Shown here piece by piece: positions 22,865-30,954 of a DNA stretch of 33,076 nucleotides. Below the pieces are notes generated by a model, which saw only the letters and a list, made by a program, of their open reading frames with translations, did not search any database and was not told the origin of the DNA. This DNA is from Mesorhizobium sp. (GTDB taxonomy: Bacteria; Pseudomonadota; Alphaproteobacteria; Rhizobiales; Rhizobiaceae), in NCBI GenBank assembly GCA_004020645.1, contig SAQL01000047.1, forward strand, positions 1 through 33,076, read 5' to 3'. Numbering within the stretch: position 1 is the stretch's first letter; every line of letters begins with the position of its first letter. Both the position numbers and the translations under genes were made by a program.

Positions 22865-23338
22865 TTACTCGGCGGCTGCCTTTTCCGGCAGCTTCACCGA
22901 ACCGCCGGCCTTTTCGATCTTCTCGATGGCAGCCTTGGAGGCGCCGGCCACGTCGAAGGCGAGCTTCGACTTGAGGTCGCCGTCCGAGAGGATGCGCACG
23001 CCGTCCTTGACGCGGCGGATGACCCCGGCCGCGACCAGCGCTTCGGCCGTCACGGTCATCTTGGCGTCAAGCTTCTTGGCGTCGAGCGCGGCCTGGATTC
23101 GGGCGAGCGACACGACGGCAAAGCTCTTGGCGAAGATGTTGTTGAAGCCACGCTTCGGCAGACGCCGGTAGAGCGGCATCTGGCCACCCTCGAAGCCGTT
23201 GACGGCGACGCCGGAGCGCGCCTTCTGGCCCTTGACGCCGCGACCGGCGGTCTTGCCCGAGCCGGAACCGATGCCGCGGCCGAGACGCTTCTTGGAATGC
23301 GTCGCGCCGTCCTTGTCACGCAGATCGTTGAGTTTCAT
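22865..23338 (-). CDS. rplO: 50S ribosomal protein L15
   Basis: Late-assembly protein of the large subunit. The 157 residues start MKLNDLRDKDGATHSKKRLGR and contain the Gly-rich extended arm GIGSGSGKTAGRGVKGQKAR (22-41), GFEGGQMPLYRRLPKRGF and a C-terminal globular domain. It lies 22 bp after rpmD. Confidence 0.97.
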   Translation of the reverse strand: MKLNDLRDKDGATHSKKRLGRGIGSGSGKTAGRGVKGQKARSGVAVNGFEGGQMPLYRRLPKRGFNNIFAKSFAVVSLARIQAALDAKKLDAKMTVTAEALVAAGVIRRVKDGVRILSDGDLKSKLAFDVAGASKAAIEKIEKAGGSVKLPEKAAAE

Positions 23339-23360
23339 CTGAGTTCTCCTGCGCTCTGGT

Positions 23361-23558
23361 TCAGCCCTCGTCCACGACGCGGACGAGATGCTGGACGGCA
23401 GCGATCATGCCGCGCACGGAGGGGGTGTCCTCCAGCGTGCGCTGCTTGTGCATCTTGTTGAGGCCGAGGCCGACCAGCGTCGCGCGCTGCTCCTTCGGCC
23501 GGCGGATCGGCGAACCGATCTGCTCGACGGTGATGGTCTTGGTTGCTTTCTTGGCCAT
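23361..23558 (-). CDS. rpmD: 50S ribosomal protein L30
   Basis: Small large-subunit protein of 65 residues: KTITVEQIGSPIRRPKEQRA (7-26), TLVGLGLNKMHKQRTLEDTP and the C-terminal GMIAAVQHLVRVVDE. ATG 23558 is chosen; a TTG two codons upstream is less likely. It sits 25 bp after rpsE and 22 bp before rplO. Confidence 0.96.
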   Translation of the reverse strand: MAKKATKTITVEQIGSPIRRPKEQRATLVGLGLNKMHKQRTLEDTPSVRGMIAAVQHLVRVVDEG

Positions 23559-23583
23559 GGTCAAAATCCCTGGTCAGCGTCGA

Positions 23584-24147
23584 CTATTCTTCGGCCGCAA
23601 CGGCGGTGCCGCGGCGGGCCTGAAGGGTCGAATACTTGATGCCGCGCGCAGCAGCCACATCCTTGGGATGCATCTGGCTCTTCAGCGCGTCGAAGGTGGC
23701 GCGAACCATGTTGTACGGGTTCGACGAACCCATCGACTTGGCGACCACGTCATGCATGCCGAGCGTCTCGAAGACGGCGCGCATCGGGCCGCCGGCGATG
23801 ATGCCGGTACCCTGCTTGGCAGCGCGCAGCAGAACGCGTCCGGCACCCCAGCGTCCCTCGACGTCGTGGTGCAGCGTACGGCCCGAGCGCAGCGGCACGA
23901 AGATCATGTCGCGCTTGGCCGATTCGGTCGCCTTGCGGATCGCCTCAGGCACTTCGCGCGCCTTGCCATGACCGAAGCCGACGCGGCCCTTCTGGTCGCC
24001 GACGACGACGAGTGCAGCAAAGCCGAAGCGCCGGCCGCCCTTGACGACCTTGGCGACGCGGTTGATGTGGACGAGCTTGTCCACCATGCCGTCGTCGCGC
24101 TCTTCGCGATCACGGCCGCGGCCGCCATCCCTACGTTCCTGTGCCAT
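23584..24147 (-). CDS. rpsE: 30S ribosomal protein S5
   Basis: Small-subunit protein involved in decoding accuracy and mRNA unwinding at the entry channel. The 187 residues have a charged N-terminal arm (MAQERRDGGRGRDREERDDG), the S5 dsRBD-like part VVKGGRRFGFAALVVVGDQK and GFGHGKAREVPEAIRKA, and GIIAGGPMRAVFETLG. ATG 24147 follows AAGGA; the longer open frame to 24264 runs into an intergenic palindrome and is not coding. Confidence 0.97.
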   Translation of the reverse strand: MAQERRDGGRGRDREERDDGMVDKLVHINRVAKVVKGGRRFGFAALVVVGDQKGRVGFGHGKAREVPEAIRKATESAKRDMIFVPLRSGRTLHHDVEGRWGAGRVLLRAAKQGTGIIAGGPMRAVFETLGMHDVVAKSMGSSNPYNMVRATFDALKSQMHPKDVAAARGIKYSTLQARRGTAVAAEE

Positions 24148-24237
24148 ATCCTGTTCCTTGTTTTTTTCCGGAAGCACGGTTGATGATGATATCCGGCATC
24201 TCTGTGGGTTGCCGGGGGCGAAACTCATTTTCCCTTC

Positions 24238-24300
24238 GCATGATCTTATCCGAAAAGTCTGCAACTTTTTGCTGCACTGACCTCCGGTTCGGGATCATGC
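24238..24300. repeat. Palindromic intergenic repeat between rplR and rpsE
   Basis: GCATGATC (24238-24245) and GATCATGC (24293-24300) are perfect inverted ends. Inside are TCCGAAAAG and CCGGTTCGGG. The element starts one base after the rplR stop, within the 154-bp rplR-rpsE spacer. It is of the same design as 14347-14382 and 25323-25388. Confidence 0.75.
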
Positions 24301-24301
24301 T

Positions 24302-24661
24302 TTAGAAGCTCAAGCCACCTTCACGGGCGGCCTCGGCCAGCGCCTTGACGCGGCCGTGATAGATGTAGGGTCCGCGGTCGAAGACGACTTCCTTGACACC
24401 GGCCTTCGAAGCGCGCTCGGCGATCAGCTTGCCGACTGCCACAGCGGCGGCAGTGTCTGCACCGGTCTTGAGCGAACCCTTGAGATCCTTCTCCAGCGTC
24501 GAGGCGGCAACGATGGTGTGGCCCTTGGCGTCGTCGATCACCTGGACGTAGATGTTCTTCGACGTGCGGTGGACCGACAGACGCGGACGCTCGCCCGCGA
24601 CCTTCTTGATCTGGCGGCGGACGCGCTGAGCGCGGCGTTGTGTGGATTCTTTCGAGCCCAT
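24302..24661 (-). CDS. rplR: 50S ribosomal protein L18
   Basis: 5S rRNA-binding protein of the central protuberance. The 119 residues show the basic N-terminus (ESTQRRAQRVRRQIKK), RPRLSVHRTSKNIYVQVIDD (25-44) and the C-terminal FDRGPYIYHGRVKALAEAAR. Spacing is 85 bp after rplF and 154 bp before rpsE. Confidence 0.97.
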   Translation of the reverse strand: MGSKESTQRRAQRVRRQIKKVAGERPRLSVHRTSKNIYVQVIDDAKGHTIVAASTLEKDLKGSLKTGADTAAAVAVGKLIAERASKAGVKEVVFDRGPYIYHGRVKALAEAAREGGLSF

Positions 24662-24746
24662 GATATCAGTTCCTTGCCTTCAAAAAACGGGGGCAACCCT
24701 ATGCGGTAGGACAAGCCTCCCGCGACCGCTCCCCGCGGCGTTGAAA

Positions 24747-25280
24747 TTACTTCTTCTTGCCTTCCTTGCGGACGATCTTCTCGCCAGCGTAACGGACGCC
24801 CTTGCCCTTGTACGGCTCGGGACCGCGATATTCGCGGATCTCGGCAGCAACCTGACCGACCTTCTGCTTGTCGATGCCGGTCACGGTGATTTCCGTCGGC
24901 TTCGGCACGGTGATCGTGATGTCCTGCGGCGTTTCGTAGACGACCTCATGGCTGAAGCCGAGCGCCAGCTGCAGGTTCTTGCCCTGCATGGCGGCGCGAT
25001 AGCCGACGCCGGTGATCTCAAGCTTCTTTTCGAAACCGTCCTTGACGCCCTGCAGGATGTTGACGATCTGCGTGCGCGACATGCCCCATTTGGAACGGGC
25101 GGTCTTGGTCTGGTCGCGTGGCTGGACAGCGATCTCGCTGCCTTCCATCTTGACCAGCACTTCGTCGTTCACCACAAACTTCAGCTCACCCTTGGGGCCC
25201 TTCGCCGTGACGGTCTGGCCGTCGACGGTCGCGGTCACGCCCTGCGGCAGCGAAACGGGTTTCTTTCCAATACGAGACAT
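24747..25280 (-). CDS. rplF: 50S ribosomal protein L6
   Basis: Large-subunit protein near the sarcin-ricin loop and factor-binding site. The 177 residues have two L6 repeats, starting MSRIGKKPVSLPQGV and ending with the signature PEPYKGKGVRYAGEKIVRKE (154-173). It follows rpsH after 112 bp, which hold a palindromic repeat. Confidence 0.97.
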   Translation of the reverse strand: MSRIGKKPVSLPQGVTATVDGQTVTAKGPKGELKFVVNDEVLVKMEGSEIAVQPRDQTKTARSKWGMSRTQIVNILQGVKDGFEKKLEITGVGYRAAMQGKNLQLALGFSHEVVYETPQDITITVPKPTEITVTGIDKQKVGQVAAEIREYRGPEPYKGKGVRYAGEKIVRKEGKKK

Positions 25281-25322
25281 TTTGTTGTCCTCGTCACTTC
25301 TCTTGTTTCAGGTCTCTGTTTC

Positions 25323-25388
25323 GAGCGTGATCTTGTCCGAAAGCCGGGTTCCACTTTTCAGTGCGTGGTTCGGTTCGGGATCGCGCTC
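25323..25388. repeat. Palindromic intergenic repeat between rplF and rpsH
   Basis: GAGCGTGATC (25323-25332) and GATCGCGCTC (25379-25388) are inverted ends with one G-T pair. Inside, TCCGAAAG and GGTTCGG pair further, around TTCCACTTTT. The element nearly fills the spacer and ends four bases before the rpsH stop. Confidence 0.75.
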
Positions 25389-25392
25389 CAGA

Positions 25393-25791
25393 TCAGAAGA
25401 TCTGGCAAAGGATTTCCCCGCCGACATTCTGTTCACGCGCTTCGTGGTCGGCCATCACGCCCTTCGGTGTCGAAAGGATGGCGATGCCGAGGCCGTTGGC
25501 GACGTGCGGGATCGACTTCGCCGAAACGTAAACGCGACGGCCCGGCTTCGAGACGCGGGCGATTTCGCGCACGACCGGCGCACCGTCGAAATACTTCAGC
25601 TCGATCTCGATTTCGGACTTGCCGTTGTCGAAGTCGGTCTGGCTGTAGTCGCGGATATAGCCTTCCGCCTTCAGCACGTCGAGGACGCGGGTACGCAGGC
25701 GCGAGGCCGGCGTCGAAACGCTCGACTTCTTGCGGCCATAGGCGTTGCGGATGCGGGTCAGCATATCGCCGAGAGGATCGCTCAATGACAT
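25393..25791 (-). CDS. rpsH: 30S ribosomal protein S8
   Basis: Primary 16S rRNA-binding protein; in E. coli it represses the spc operon. The 132 residues start MSLSDPLGDMLTRIRNA, include SKPGRRVYVSAKSIPHVANG (81-100) and the C-terminal GIAILSTPKGVMADHEAREQ with GGEILCQIF. It lies 12 bp after rpsN. Confidence 0.97.
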   Translation of the reverse strand: MSLSDPLGDMLTRIRNAYGRKKSSVSTPASRLRTRVLDVLKAEGYIRDYSQTDFDNGKSEIEIELKYFDGAPVVREIARVSKPGRRVYVSAKSIPHVANGLGIAILSTPKGVMADHEAREQNVGGEILCQIF

Positions 25792-25803
25792 GTTATGTCC
25801 TCC

Positions 25804-26109
25804 TTACCAGCTCGACTTGACCAGGCCCGGGATCTGGCCGTTGTTGCCGAGATCACGAAGCGCGATGCGCGATACTTTGAGCTTGCGATAGTAGGCACGC
25901 GGGCGTCCGGTGACTTCGCAGCGGTTGCGGATGCGGATCTTGGCCGAGTTGCGCGGCAGTGCCGCAAGCTTCAGCTGAGCGCGGAAGCGCTCTTCCATCG
26001 GCTTGGACTGATCCATGATGATCGCCTTGAGGGCCTTACGCTTGGCAGCGTACTGGTCCACAAGCTTGCGGCGCCTGTTGTTCTTCTCGACTGAGCTGGT
26101 CTTTGCCAT
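25804..26109 (-). CDS. rpsN: 30S ribosomal protein S14 (zinc-independent form)
   Basis: Small-subunit head protein. At 101 residues it is the long form without the CXXC zinc pairs: only one Cys (in RNRCEVTGRPRAYYRKL). MAKTSSVEKNNRRRKLVDQY and LPRNSAKIRIRNRC are typical. Spacing is 27 bp after rplE and 12 bp before rpsH. Confidence 0.97.
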   Translation of the reverse strand: MAKTSSVEKNNRRRKLVDQYAAKRKALKAIIMDQSKPMEERFRAQLKLAALPRNSAKIRIRNRCEVTGRPRAYYRKLKVSRIALRDLGNNGQIPGLVKSSW

Positions 26110-26136
26110 TTCAGATTTTTCCTTTTCTCGCTGCCG

Positions 26137-26715
26137 TTACTGGCGGAAGGGGAAGTTGAAGGCCTTGAGCAATGCCCTGGCTTCGTCGTCCGTCTTCGCA
26201 GTCGTACAAACGATGACGTCCATGCCCCAGATCTGATCAACCTTGTCGTAGTTGATCTCCGGGAACACGATGTGTTCCTTGATGCCCATGGCATAGTTGC
26301 CACGGCCATCGAAGCTCTTCGGATTGAGCCCGCGGAAGTCGCGGACGCGCGGCAGCGCGATGTTCACGAGGCGGTCGAGGAACTCGTACATACGTTCCTT
26401 GCGCAGCGTGACCTTGGCGCCGATCGGCATCTTTTCGCGGACCTTGAAGCCGGCGATCGAATTGCGGGCGTGCGTGACGACGGCCTTCTGGCCGGCGATC
26501 AGCGCAAGATCTTCCGCCGCGATCGAAGGCTTCTTCGAATCGCCGGTCGCTTCGCCGACGCCCATGTTCAGCACGATCTTGTCGATGCGCGGAACCTGCA
26601 TCTCGTTCTCGTAGCCGAACTGCTCCTGCAGCGCCTTGCGGATGGTCTCGTTGTAGACCTGCTTGAGGCGCGGCGTGTTCTGGGCAGTCGCCTGCTTGGT
26701 TTGAGCCTTAGCCAT
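26137..26715 (-). CDS. rplE: 50S ribosomal protein L5
   Basis: 5S rRNA-binding protein that contacts P-site tRNA. The 192 residues begin MAKAQTKQATAQNTPRLKQV and contain VPRIDKIVLNMGVGEA (40-55), ARNSIAGFKVREKMPIGAKV and GRGNYAMGIKEHIVFPEI. ATG 26715 overlaps the rplX stop by 8 bp (ATGGCTAA), pointing to coupled translation. Confidence 0.97.
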   Translation of the reverse strand: MAKAQTKQATAQNTPRLKQVYNETIRKALQEQFGYENEMQVPRIDKIVLNMGVGEATGDSKKPSIAAEDLALIAGQKAVVTHARNSIAGFKVREKMPIGAKVTLRKERMYEFLDRLVNIALPRVRDFRGLNPKSFDGRGNYAMGIKEHIVFPEINYDKVDQIWGMDVIVCTTAKTDDEARALLKAFNFPFRQ

Positions 26716-27022
26716 TGATGACTTCTCCCGAGCGCTTGGCGACGCGCACCTTCTTGCCGTCCTTCTGGAAGATGAAACCGACGCGGGTCGGCTTGCCATC
26801 CTTGGGGTCGGCCAGCGCGATGTTCGACAGCTGGATCGGCGCTTCCTTGGTGATGATCCCGCCCTCTTGGGACTGGGACTGCTTCTGGTGACGACGGATC
26901 ATGTTGACGCCGCGCACCAGCGCGGTGTCTTCCTTCGGCTGTACCGAGAGGACTTCGCCCGAACGGCCCTTGTCCTTGCCGGCCAGCACGACGACCTTGT
27001 CGCCTTTTCTAATCTTCTGCAT
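26708..27022 (-). CDS. rplX: 50S ribosomal protein L24
   Basis: Assembly initiator of the large subunit. The 104 residues open with MQKIRKGDKVVVLAGKDKG, the KOW motif, and continue RGVNMIRRHQKQSQSQEGG and IQLSNIALADP. It lies 12 bp after rplN and overlaps rplE by 8 bp. Confidence 0.97.
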   Translation of the reverse strand: MQKIRKGDKVVVLAGKDKGRSGEVLSVQPKEDTALVRGVNMIRRHQKQSQSQEGGIITKEAPIQLSNIALADPKDGKPTRVGFIFQKDGKKVRVAKRSGEVING

Positions 27023-27034
27023 TGGTCCGGCTCC

Positions 27035-27403
27035 TTACAGCACTTCAGGCGCGAGCGAGATGATCTTCATGTGGTTCTTGGCGCGGAGTTCGCGCGGAAC
27101 CGGTCCGAAGATACGCGTGCCGATCGGCTCTTTCTTGTTGTCGACGAGAACGGCTGCGTTCTTGTCGAAACGGATCACGCTGCCGTCCGGGCGGCGGATG
27201 TCCTTGGCCGTGCGAACCACGACCGCCTTCATCACATCGCCCTTCTTGACGCGGCCGCGCGGGATGGCTTCCTTGATCGACACCACGATGATGTCGCCCA
27301 CGGAAGCGTATTTCCGCTTCGAGCCGCCCAGCACCTTGATGCACATGACACGACGGGCGCCGGAATTATCCGCGACGTCGAGGTTTGTTTGCATCTGAAT
27401 CAT
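27035..27403 (-). CDS. rplN: 50S ribosomal protein L14
   Basis: Large-subunit protein forming an intersubunit bridge and the RsfS site. The 122 residues start MIQMQTNLDVADNSGARRVM and include GDIIVVSIKEAIPRGRVKKG and RIFGPVPRELRAKNHMKIIS. It follows rpsQ after an 82-bp spacer in which nothing is seen. Confidence 0.98.
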   Translation of the reverse strand: MIQMQTNLDVADNSGARRVMCIKVLGGSKRKYASVGDIIVVSIKEAIPRGRVKKGDVMKAVVVRTAKDIRRPDGSVIRFDKNAAVLVDNKKEPIGTRIFGPVPRELRAKNHMKIISLAPEVL

Positions 27404-27485
27404 GACTGGCCGCCTTCTTCTCTTCTAACGGGACGGGTTCTTCACCCTTCCCCGGTCTGTCCAAAATTCGTTTCGTTCGCCCTGG

Positions 27486-27725
27486 TCAGGCCTGGTCCGA
27501 AGACACGACGGTCCAGCGCTTGTCCTTGGAAATCGGCTTCGATTCCTGGATGAACACCTGATCGCCGACCTTGTGGGCGTTGTTCTCGTCGTGCGCCTTG
27601 TATTTCTTAGTCATGCGCACGGTCTTCTTCATCACGGGATGCGTGAAGCGCCGTTCGACCTTGACGACAACCGTCTTCTCGTTTTTGTCGCTGACGACGG
27701 TGCCCTGCAGGATGCGCTTTGGCAT
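27486..27725 (-). CDS. rpsQ: 30S ribosomal protein S17
   Basis: Primary 16S rRNA-binding protein with an OB fold, 79 residues: MPKRILQGTVVSDKNEKTVV, RRFTHPVMKKTVRMTKKYKA (25-44) and VGDQVFIQESKPISKDKRW. It lies 11 bp after rpmC. Confidence 0.97.
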   Translation of the reverse strand: MPKRILQGTVVSDKNEKTVVVKVERRFTHPVMKKTVRMTKKYKAHDENNAHKVGDQVFIQESKPISKDKRWTVVSSDQA

Positions 27726-27736
27726 GGTTTTCGTCC

Positions 27737-27937
27737 TTAAGCCTTCTTAGCCGCGGACTTTTCCGCAGCGATGGTCTTGATACGCGCAATGTCCTTGCGG
27801 ACCTGCCTCACGCGCGCGGTCTTCTCGAGCTGGCCGGTGGCCTTCTGGAAGCGCAGGTTGAACTGCTCCTTCTTCAGGCTGGCCAGGTCGTCGGTCAGCT
27901 GGTCCTGGGTCTTGGTCCGGATGTCTTCGGCTTTCAT
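27737..27937 (-). CDS. rpmC: 50S ribosomal protein L29
   Basis: Two-helix protein near the tunnel exit that helps dock SRP and trigger factor. The 66 residues are MKAEDIRTKTQDQLTDDLAS..., with FNLRFQKATGQLEKTARVRQ as signature. ATG 27937 is chosen; the longer frame overlaps rplP by 86 bp. It starts 13 bp after rplP. Confidence 0.96.
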   Translation of the reverse strand: MKAEDIRTKTQDQLTDDLASLKKEQFNLRFQKATGQLEKTARVRQVRKDIARIKTIAAEKSAAKKA

Positions 27938-27950
27938 GATCAGCCCGTCC

Positions 27951-28364
27951 TTATTCTGCGATGCGCTGTACGAAGCGCGTCCTGACCGAGAGCTTGGCCG
28001 CGCCGAGACGCAGCGCCTCACGGGCGGTTTCCTCATTGACGCCGTCGATCTCGAACATGATGCGGCCGGGCTTGACGCGCGCCGCCCAGTAATCGACCGC
28101 GCCCTTGCCCTTGCCCATGCGGACTTCGGTCGGCTTCGACGTCACCGGCACGTCCGGGAAGATACGGATCCAGACGCGGCCGGCGCGCTTCATTTCGCGG
28201 GTGATCGCGCGGCGGGCCGCCTCGATCTCGCGCGCAGTGACGCGGTTCGGCTCAAGCGCCTTCAGCCCGAAACCGCCGAAATCCAGATTGGTGCCACCCT
28301 TGGCGGCGCCATGGATACGGCCCTTGAACTGCTTGCGGAACTTTGTGCGCTTTGGCTGCAGCAT
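27951..28364 (-). CDS. rplP: 50S ribosomal protein L16
   Basis: Large-subunit protein near the A-site tRNA. The 137 residues start MLQPKRTKFRKQFKGRIHG and include GLKALEPNRVTAREIEAARR and RIFPDVPVTSKPTEVRMGKG. It lies 27 bp after rpsC. Confidence 0.98.
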   Translation of the reverse strand: MLQPKRTKFRKQFKGRIHGAAKGGTNLDFGGFGLKALEPNRVTAREIEAARRAITREMKRAGRVWIRIFPDVPVTSKPTEVRMGKGKGAVDYWAARVKPGRIMFEIDGVNEETAREALRLGAAKLSVRTRFVQRIAE

Positions 28365-28391
28365 CGTTCTAACTCCAAATTCTCAACTGTC

Positions 28392-29117
28392 TCAGGCGTT
28401 TTCGCGACGGCGACCGCGTTCGCGCTCACCACCACCGCCATGCGCATGATCGCCCTCGGTGGCGCGGCGTTCCGAAGCCATCGGGTCGTGCTCGAGGATT
28501 TCGCCCTTGAACACCCAGACCTTGACGCCGCAGATGCCGTAGGCGGTGTGTGCTTCGGCCGTGCCGTAGTCGACGTCGGCGCGCAGCGTATGCAGCGGCA
28601 CGCGACCTTCGCGGTACCATTCCATGCGCGCGATCTCGGCGCCGCCAAGACGGCCGGCGCAGTTGATGCGGATGCCCTCCGCACCGAGGCGCATCGCAGA
28701 CTGCACGGCGCGCTTCATGGCGCGGCGGAACGCGATGCGGCGCTCGAGCTGCTGGGCGATCGACTGGGCGACCAGCGTCGCGTCGATCTCGGGCTTACGC
28801 ACTTCGACGATGTTCAAATGCGTCTCGGACTTCGTCATCTCCATCAGCTTCTTGCGAAGCTTCTCGATGTCGGCGCCCTTCTTGCCGATGATCAGGCCCG
28901 GACGCGCCGCGTGGATGGTGACGCGGCACTTCTTGTGCGGACGCTCGATCACGACCTTCGAAATCGCAGCCTGCTTGAGCTCCTTCTCAAGATACTTGCG
29001 GATCTTGATGTCCTCATGCAGCAGCTGGCCGTACTCGCCGGTGTTGGCGAACCAGCGCGAATCCCAGGTGCGGTTGATACCAAGACGCAGACCGATCGGA
29101 TTGATTTTCTGACCCAT
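28392..29117 (-). CDS. rpsC: 30S ribosomal protein S3
   Basis: Head protein at the mRNA entry channel. The 241 residues carry the N-terminal MGQKINPIGLRLGINRTWDS, a KH domain with IIGKKGADI (76-84) and the S3 C-domain GAEGIRINCAGRLGGAEIAR. A charged tail (after about 207, rich in Arg, Glu and Gly) is typical of alphaproteobacteria. The start shares one base with the rplV stop (TAATG). Confidence 0.98.
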   Translation of the reverse strand: MGQKINPIGLRLGINRTWDSRWFANTGEYGQLLHEDIKIRKYLEKELKQAAISKVVIERPHKKCRVTIHAARPGLIIGKKGADIEKLRKKLMEMTKSETHLNIVEVRKPEIDATLVAQSIAQQLERRIAFRRAMKRAVQSAMRLGAEGIRINCAGRLGGAEIARMEWYREGRVPLHTLRADVDYGTAEAHTAYGICGVKVWVFKGEILEHDPMASERRATEGDHAHGGGGERERGRRRENA

Positions 29118-29506
29118 TATGCGGCCTCCACTTTTTCTTCGACTTCACGAACGACGATCGTGAGGTGCGAGAACGGCTTCTCGATACGGCTGGCGCGGCC
29201 ACGGCCACGGGCATGGAACCGCTTCATGACGATCGACTTGCCGACATAGGCTTCCGCCACGATCAGCGCATCGACGTCGAGGTCGTGGTTGTTTTCCGCG
29301 TTGGCGATCGCCGATTCCAGCGTCTTCTTGACCGTGCCGGAAATCCGCTTGGCCGAGAATTCGAGATCGGAAAGCGCTGTCGCGACCTTCTTGCCGCGGA
29401 TCAGCGCGGCAACCAGGTTCAGCTTTTGCGGGCTGATACGGATCGTGCGCAACACGGCGCGCGCTTCGTTATCAGCAAGCCTGCGCGGAGCTTTGGCCTT
29501 GCCCAT
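29117..29506 (-). CDS. rplV: 50S ribosomal protein L22
   Basis: Lines the peptide exit tunnel through its long beta hairpin. The 129 residues show RTIRISPQKLNLVAALIRGK (20-39), SAIANAENNHDLDVDALIVA and the hairpin end RFHARGRGRASRIEKPFSHL. Two bp separate it from rpsS, and it overlaps rpsC by one base. Confidence 0.97.
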   Translation of the reverse strand: MGKAKAPRRLADNEARAVLRTIRISPQKLNLVAALIRGKKVATALSDLEFSAKRISGTVKKTLESAIANAENNHDLDVDALIVAEAYVGKSIVMKRFHARGRGRASRIEKPFSHLTIVVREVEEKVEAA

Positions 29507-29508
29507 GA

Positions 29509-29787
29509 TTATTTCCTCTTCGCCTTCTTATCCGCGCCATGACCGTAATAGGTCCGGGTCGGAGCGAATTCACCGAACTTGTGGCCGACCATGTCCTCGT
29601 TCACCGAAACGGGAACGTGCTTCTGGCCGTTGTAGACACCGAAGGTGAAGCCGACGAACTGCGGCAGGATGGTGGAGCGACGGCTCCACATCTTGATCAC
29701 CTCATTGCGACCACCTTCACGAACCTTGTCCACCTTCTTGAGAAGGTAGCCGTCGATGAAGGGGCCTTTCCAAATCGAACGAGTCAC
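29509..29787 (-). CDS. rpsS: 30S ribosomal protein S19
   Basis: Small-subunit head protein, complexed with S13. The 92 residues start MTRSIWKGPFIDGYLLKKVD and include WSRRSTILPQFVGFTFGVYN and VGHKFGEFAPTRTYYGHG. It is 16 bp after rplB and 2 bp before rplV. Confidence 0.98.
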   Translation of the reverse strand: MTRSIWKGPFIDGYLLKKVDKVREGGRNEVIKMWSRRSTILPQFVGFTFGVYNGQKHVPVSVNEDMVGHKFGEFAPTRTYYGHGADKKAKRK

Positions 29788-29803
29788 TTGGCGTTACCTC
29801 TTC

Positions 29804-30637
29804 TTAGCTCTTGCGCTGATGGCGCGAGCGCAGGATGAACTTGTCGGTCGCCTTGTTGGACCGCGTCTTCTTGCCCTTGGTCGGCTTGCCCCAAGGCGAA
29901 ACCGGATGGCGGCCACCCGAGGTGCGGCCTTCGCCGCCGCCATGCGGATGGTCGACCGGGTTCATGGTCACGCCGCGATTGTGCGGTCGTTTTCCCCGCC
30001 AGACCGTGCGGCCTGCCTTGCCGTCATTGATGTTGCCGTGGTCCGGGTTGGACACGGCGCCGACAGTGGCCATGCACGAGCCGTGGACGACACGCTGCTC
30101 TCCCGAATTCAGGCGCAGGATCGCCATGCCCTGGTCACGGCCGACGAGCTGGGCATAACCGCCAGCCGAACGCGCAACCTGGGCGCCCTTGCCCGGCTTC
30201 AGCTCGATGTTGTGGACGATCGTGCCGACCGGCATCGAGGCCAGCGGCATCGCATTGCCCGGCTTCACGTCGACCGCTTCGCCGGCCACGATCTTGTCGC
30301 CGGCAGCAAGGCGCTGCGGGGCGATGATGTAGGACAGCTCACCGTCGTCATACTTGATCAGCGCGATGAAGGCGCTGCGGTTCGGGTCGTATTCGATACG
30401 CTCGACCGTGCCGACAATATCGAACTTGCGGCGCTTGAAGTCGATGATGCGGTACGTACGCTTGTGACCGCCGCCGATGAAGCGGGCCGTGATGCGGCCG
30501 TAATTGTTGCGGCCGCCAGACTTGGTCAGGCCTTCGGTCAAGCCCTTGACGGGCTTGCCCTTATAGAGGCCCGAGCGATCGACGATGACCAGCTGGCGGG
30601 TGCTCGGCGTTATCGGGTTGAATTTTTTCAGTGCCAT
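29804..30637 (-). CDS. rplB: 50S ribosomal protein L2
   Basis: Core large-subunit protein next to the peptidyl transferase centre. The 277 residues begin MALKKFNPITPSTRQLVIVD. The conserved MNPVDHPHGGGEGR (225-238), with the histidines implicated in peptidyl transfer, is intact. The tail KKTRSNKATDKFILRSRHQR is basic. It lies 23 bp after rplW and 16 bp before rpsS. Confidence 0.98.
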   Translation of the reverse strand: MALKKFNPITPSTRQLVIVDRSGLYKGKPVKGLTEGLTKSGGRNNYGRITARFIGGGHKRTYRIIDFKRRKFDIVGTVERIEYDPNRSAFIALIKYDDGELSYIIAPQRLAAGDKIVAGEAVDVKPGNAMPLASMPVGTIVHNIELKPGKGAQVARSAGGYAQLVGRDQGMAILRLNSGEQRVVHGSCMATVGAVSNPDHGNINDGKAGRTVWRGKRPHNRGVTMNPVDHPHGGGEGRTSGGRHPVSPWGKPTKGKKTRSNKATDKFILRSRHQRKS

Positions 30638-30660
30638 GTTTGTTGTCCTCGCGGTCTAGC

Positions 30661-30954
30661 TCAGAGACCCGTCGCGACGTCGATCGACTGGCCGTCAGCC
30701 AGCGTCACGATCGCCTTCTTGACGTCGCTCTGGCGGCCGATCGTGCCGCGGAAGCGCTTGATCTTGCCCTTGCGGACAAGCGTGTTCACGGCCATCACCT
30801 TGACGCCGAACAGCGCTTCGACGGCAGCCTTGATTTCCGGCTTCGACGCCTTCTTGGCGACGTTGAAGACGACCTGGTTCTGCTCGGAAGCCATGGTCGA
30901 CTTTTCGGTGATCGCCGGCGAGACGATCACGTCGTAGTGACGAAGGTCGGTCAT
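30661..30954 (-). CDS. rplW: 50S ribosomal protein L23
   Basis: Tunnel-exit protein that docks trigger factor and SRP. The 97 residues include YDVIVSPAITEKSTMASEQN (7-26), FNVAKKASKPEIKAAVEALF and a basic loop RKGKIKRFRGTIGRQSDVKK. The ATG overlaps the rplD stop by 4 bp. Confidence 0.97.
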   Translation of the reverse strand: MTDLRHYDVIVSPAITEKSTMASEQNQVVFNVAKKASKPEIKAAVEALFGVKVMAVNTLVRKGKIKRFRGTIGRQSDVKKAIVTLADGQSIDVATGL

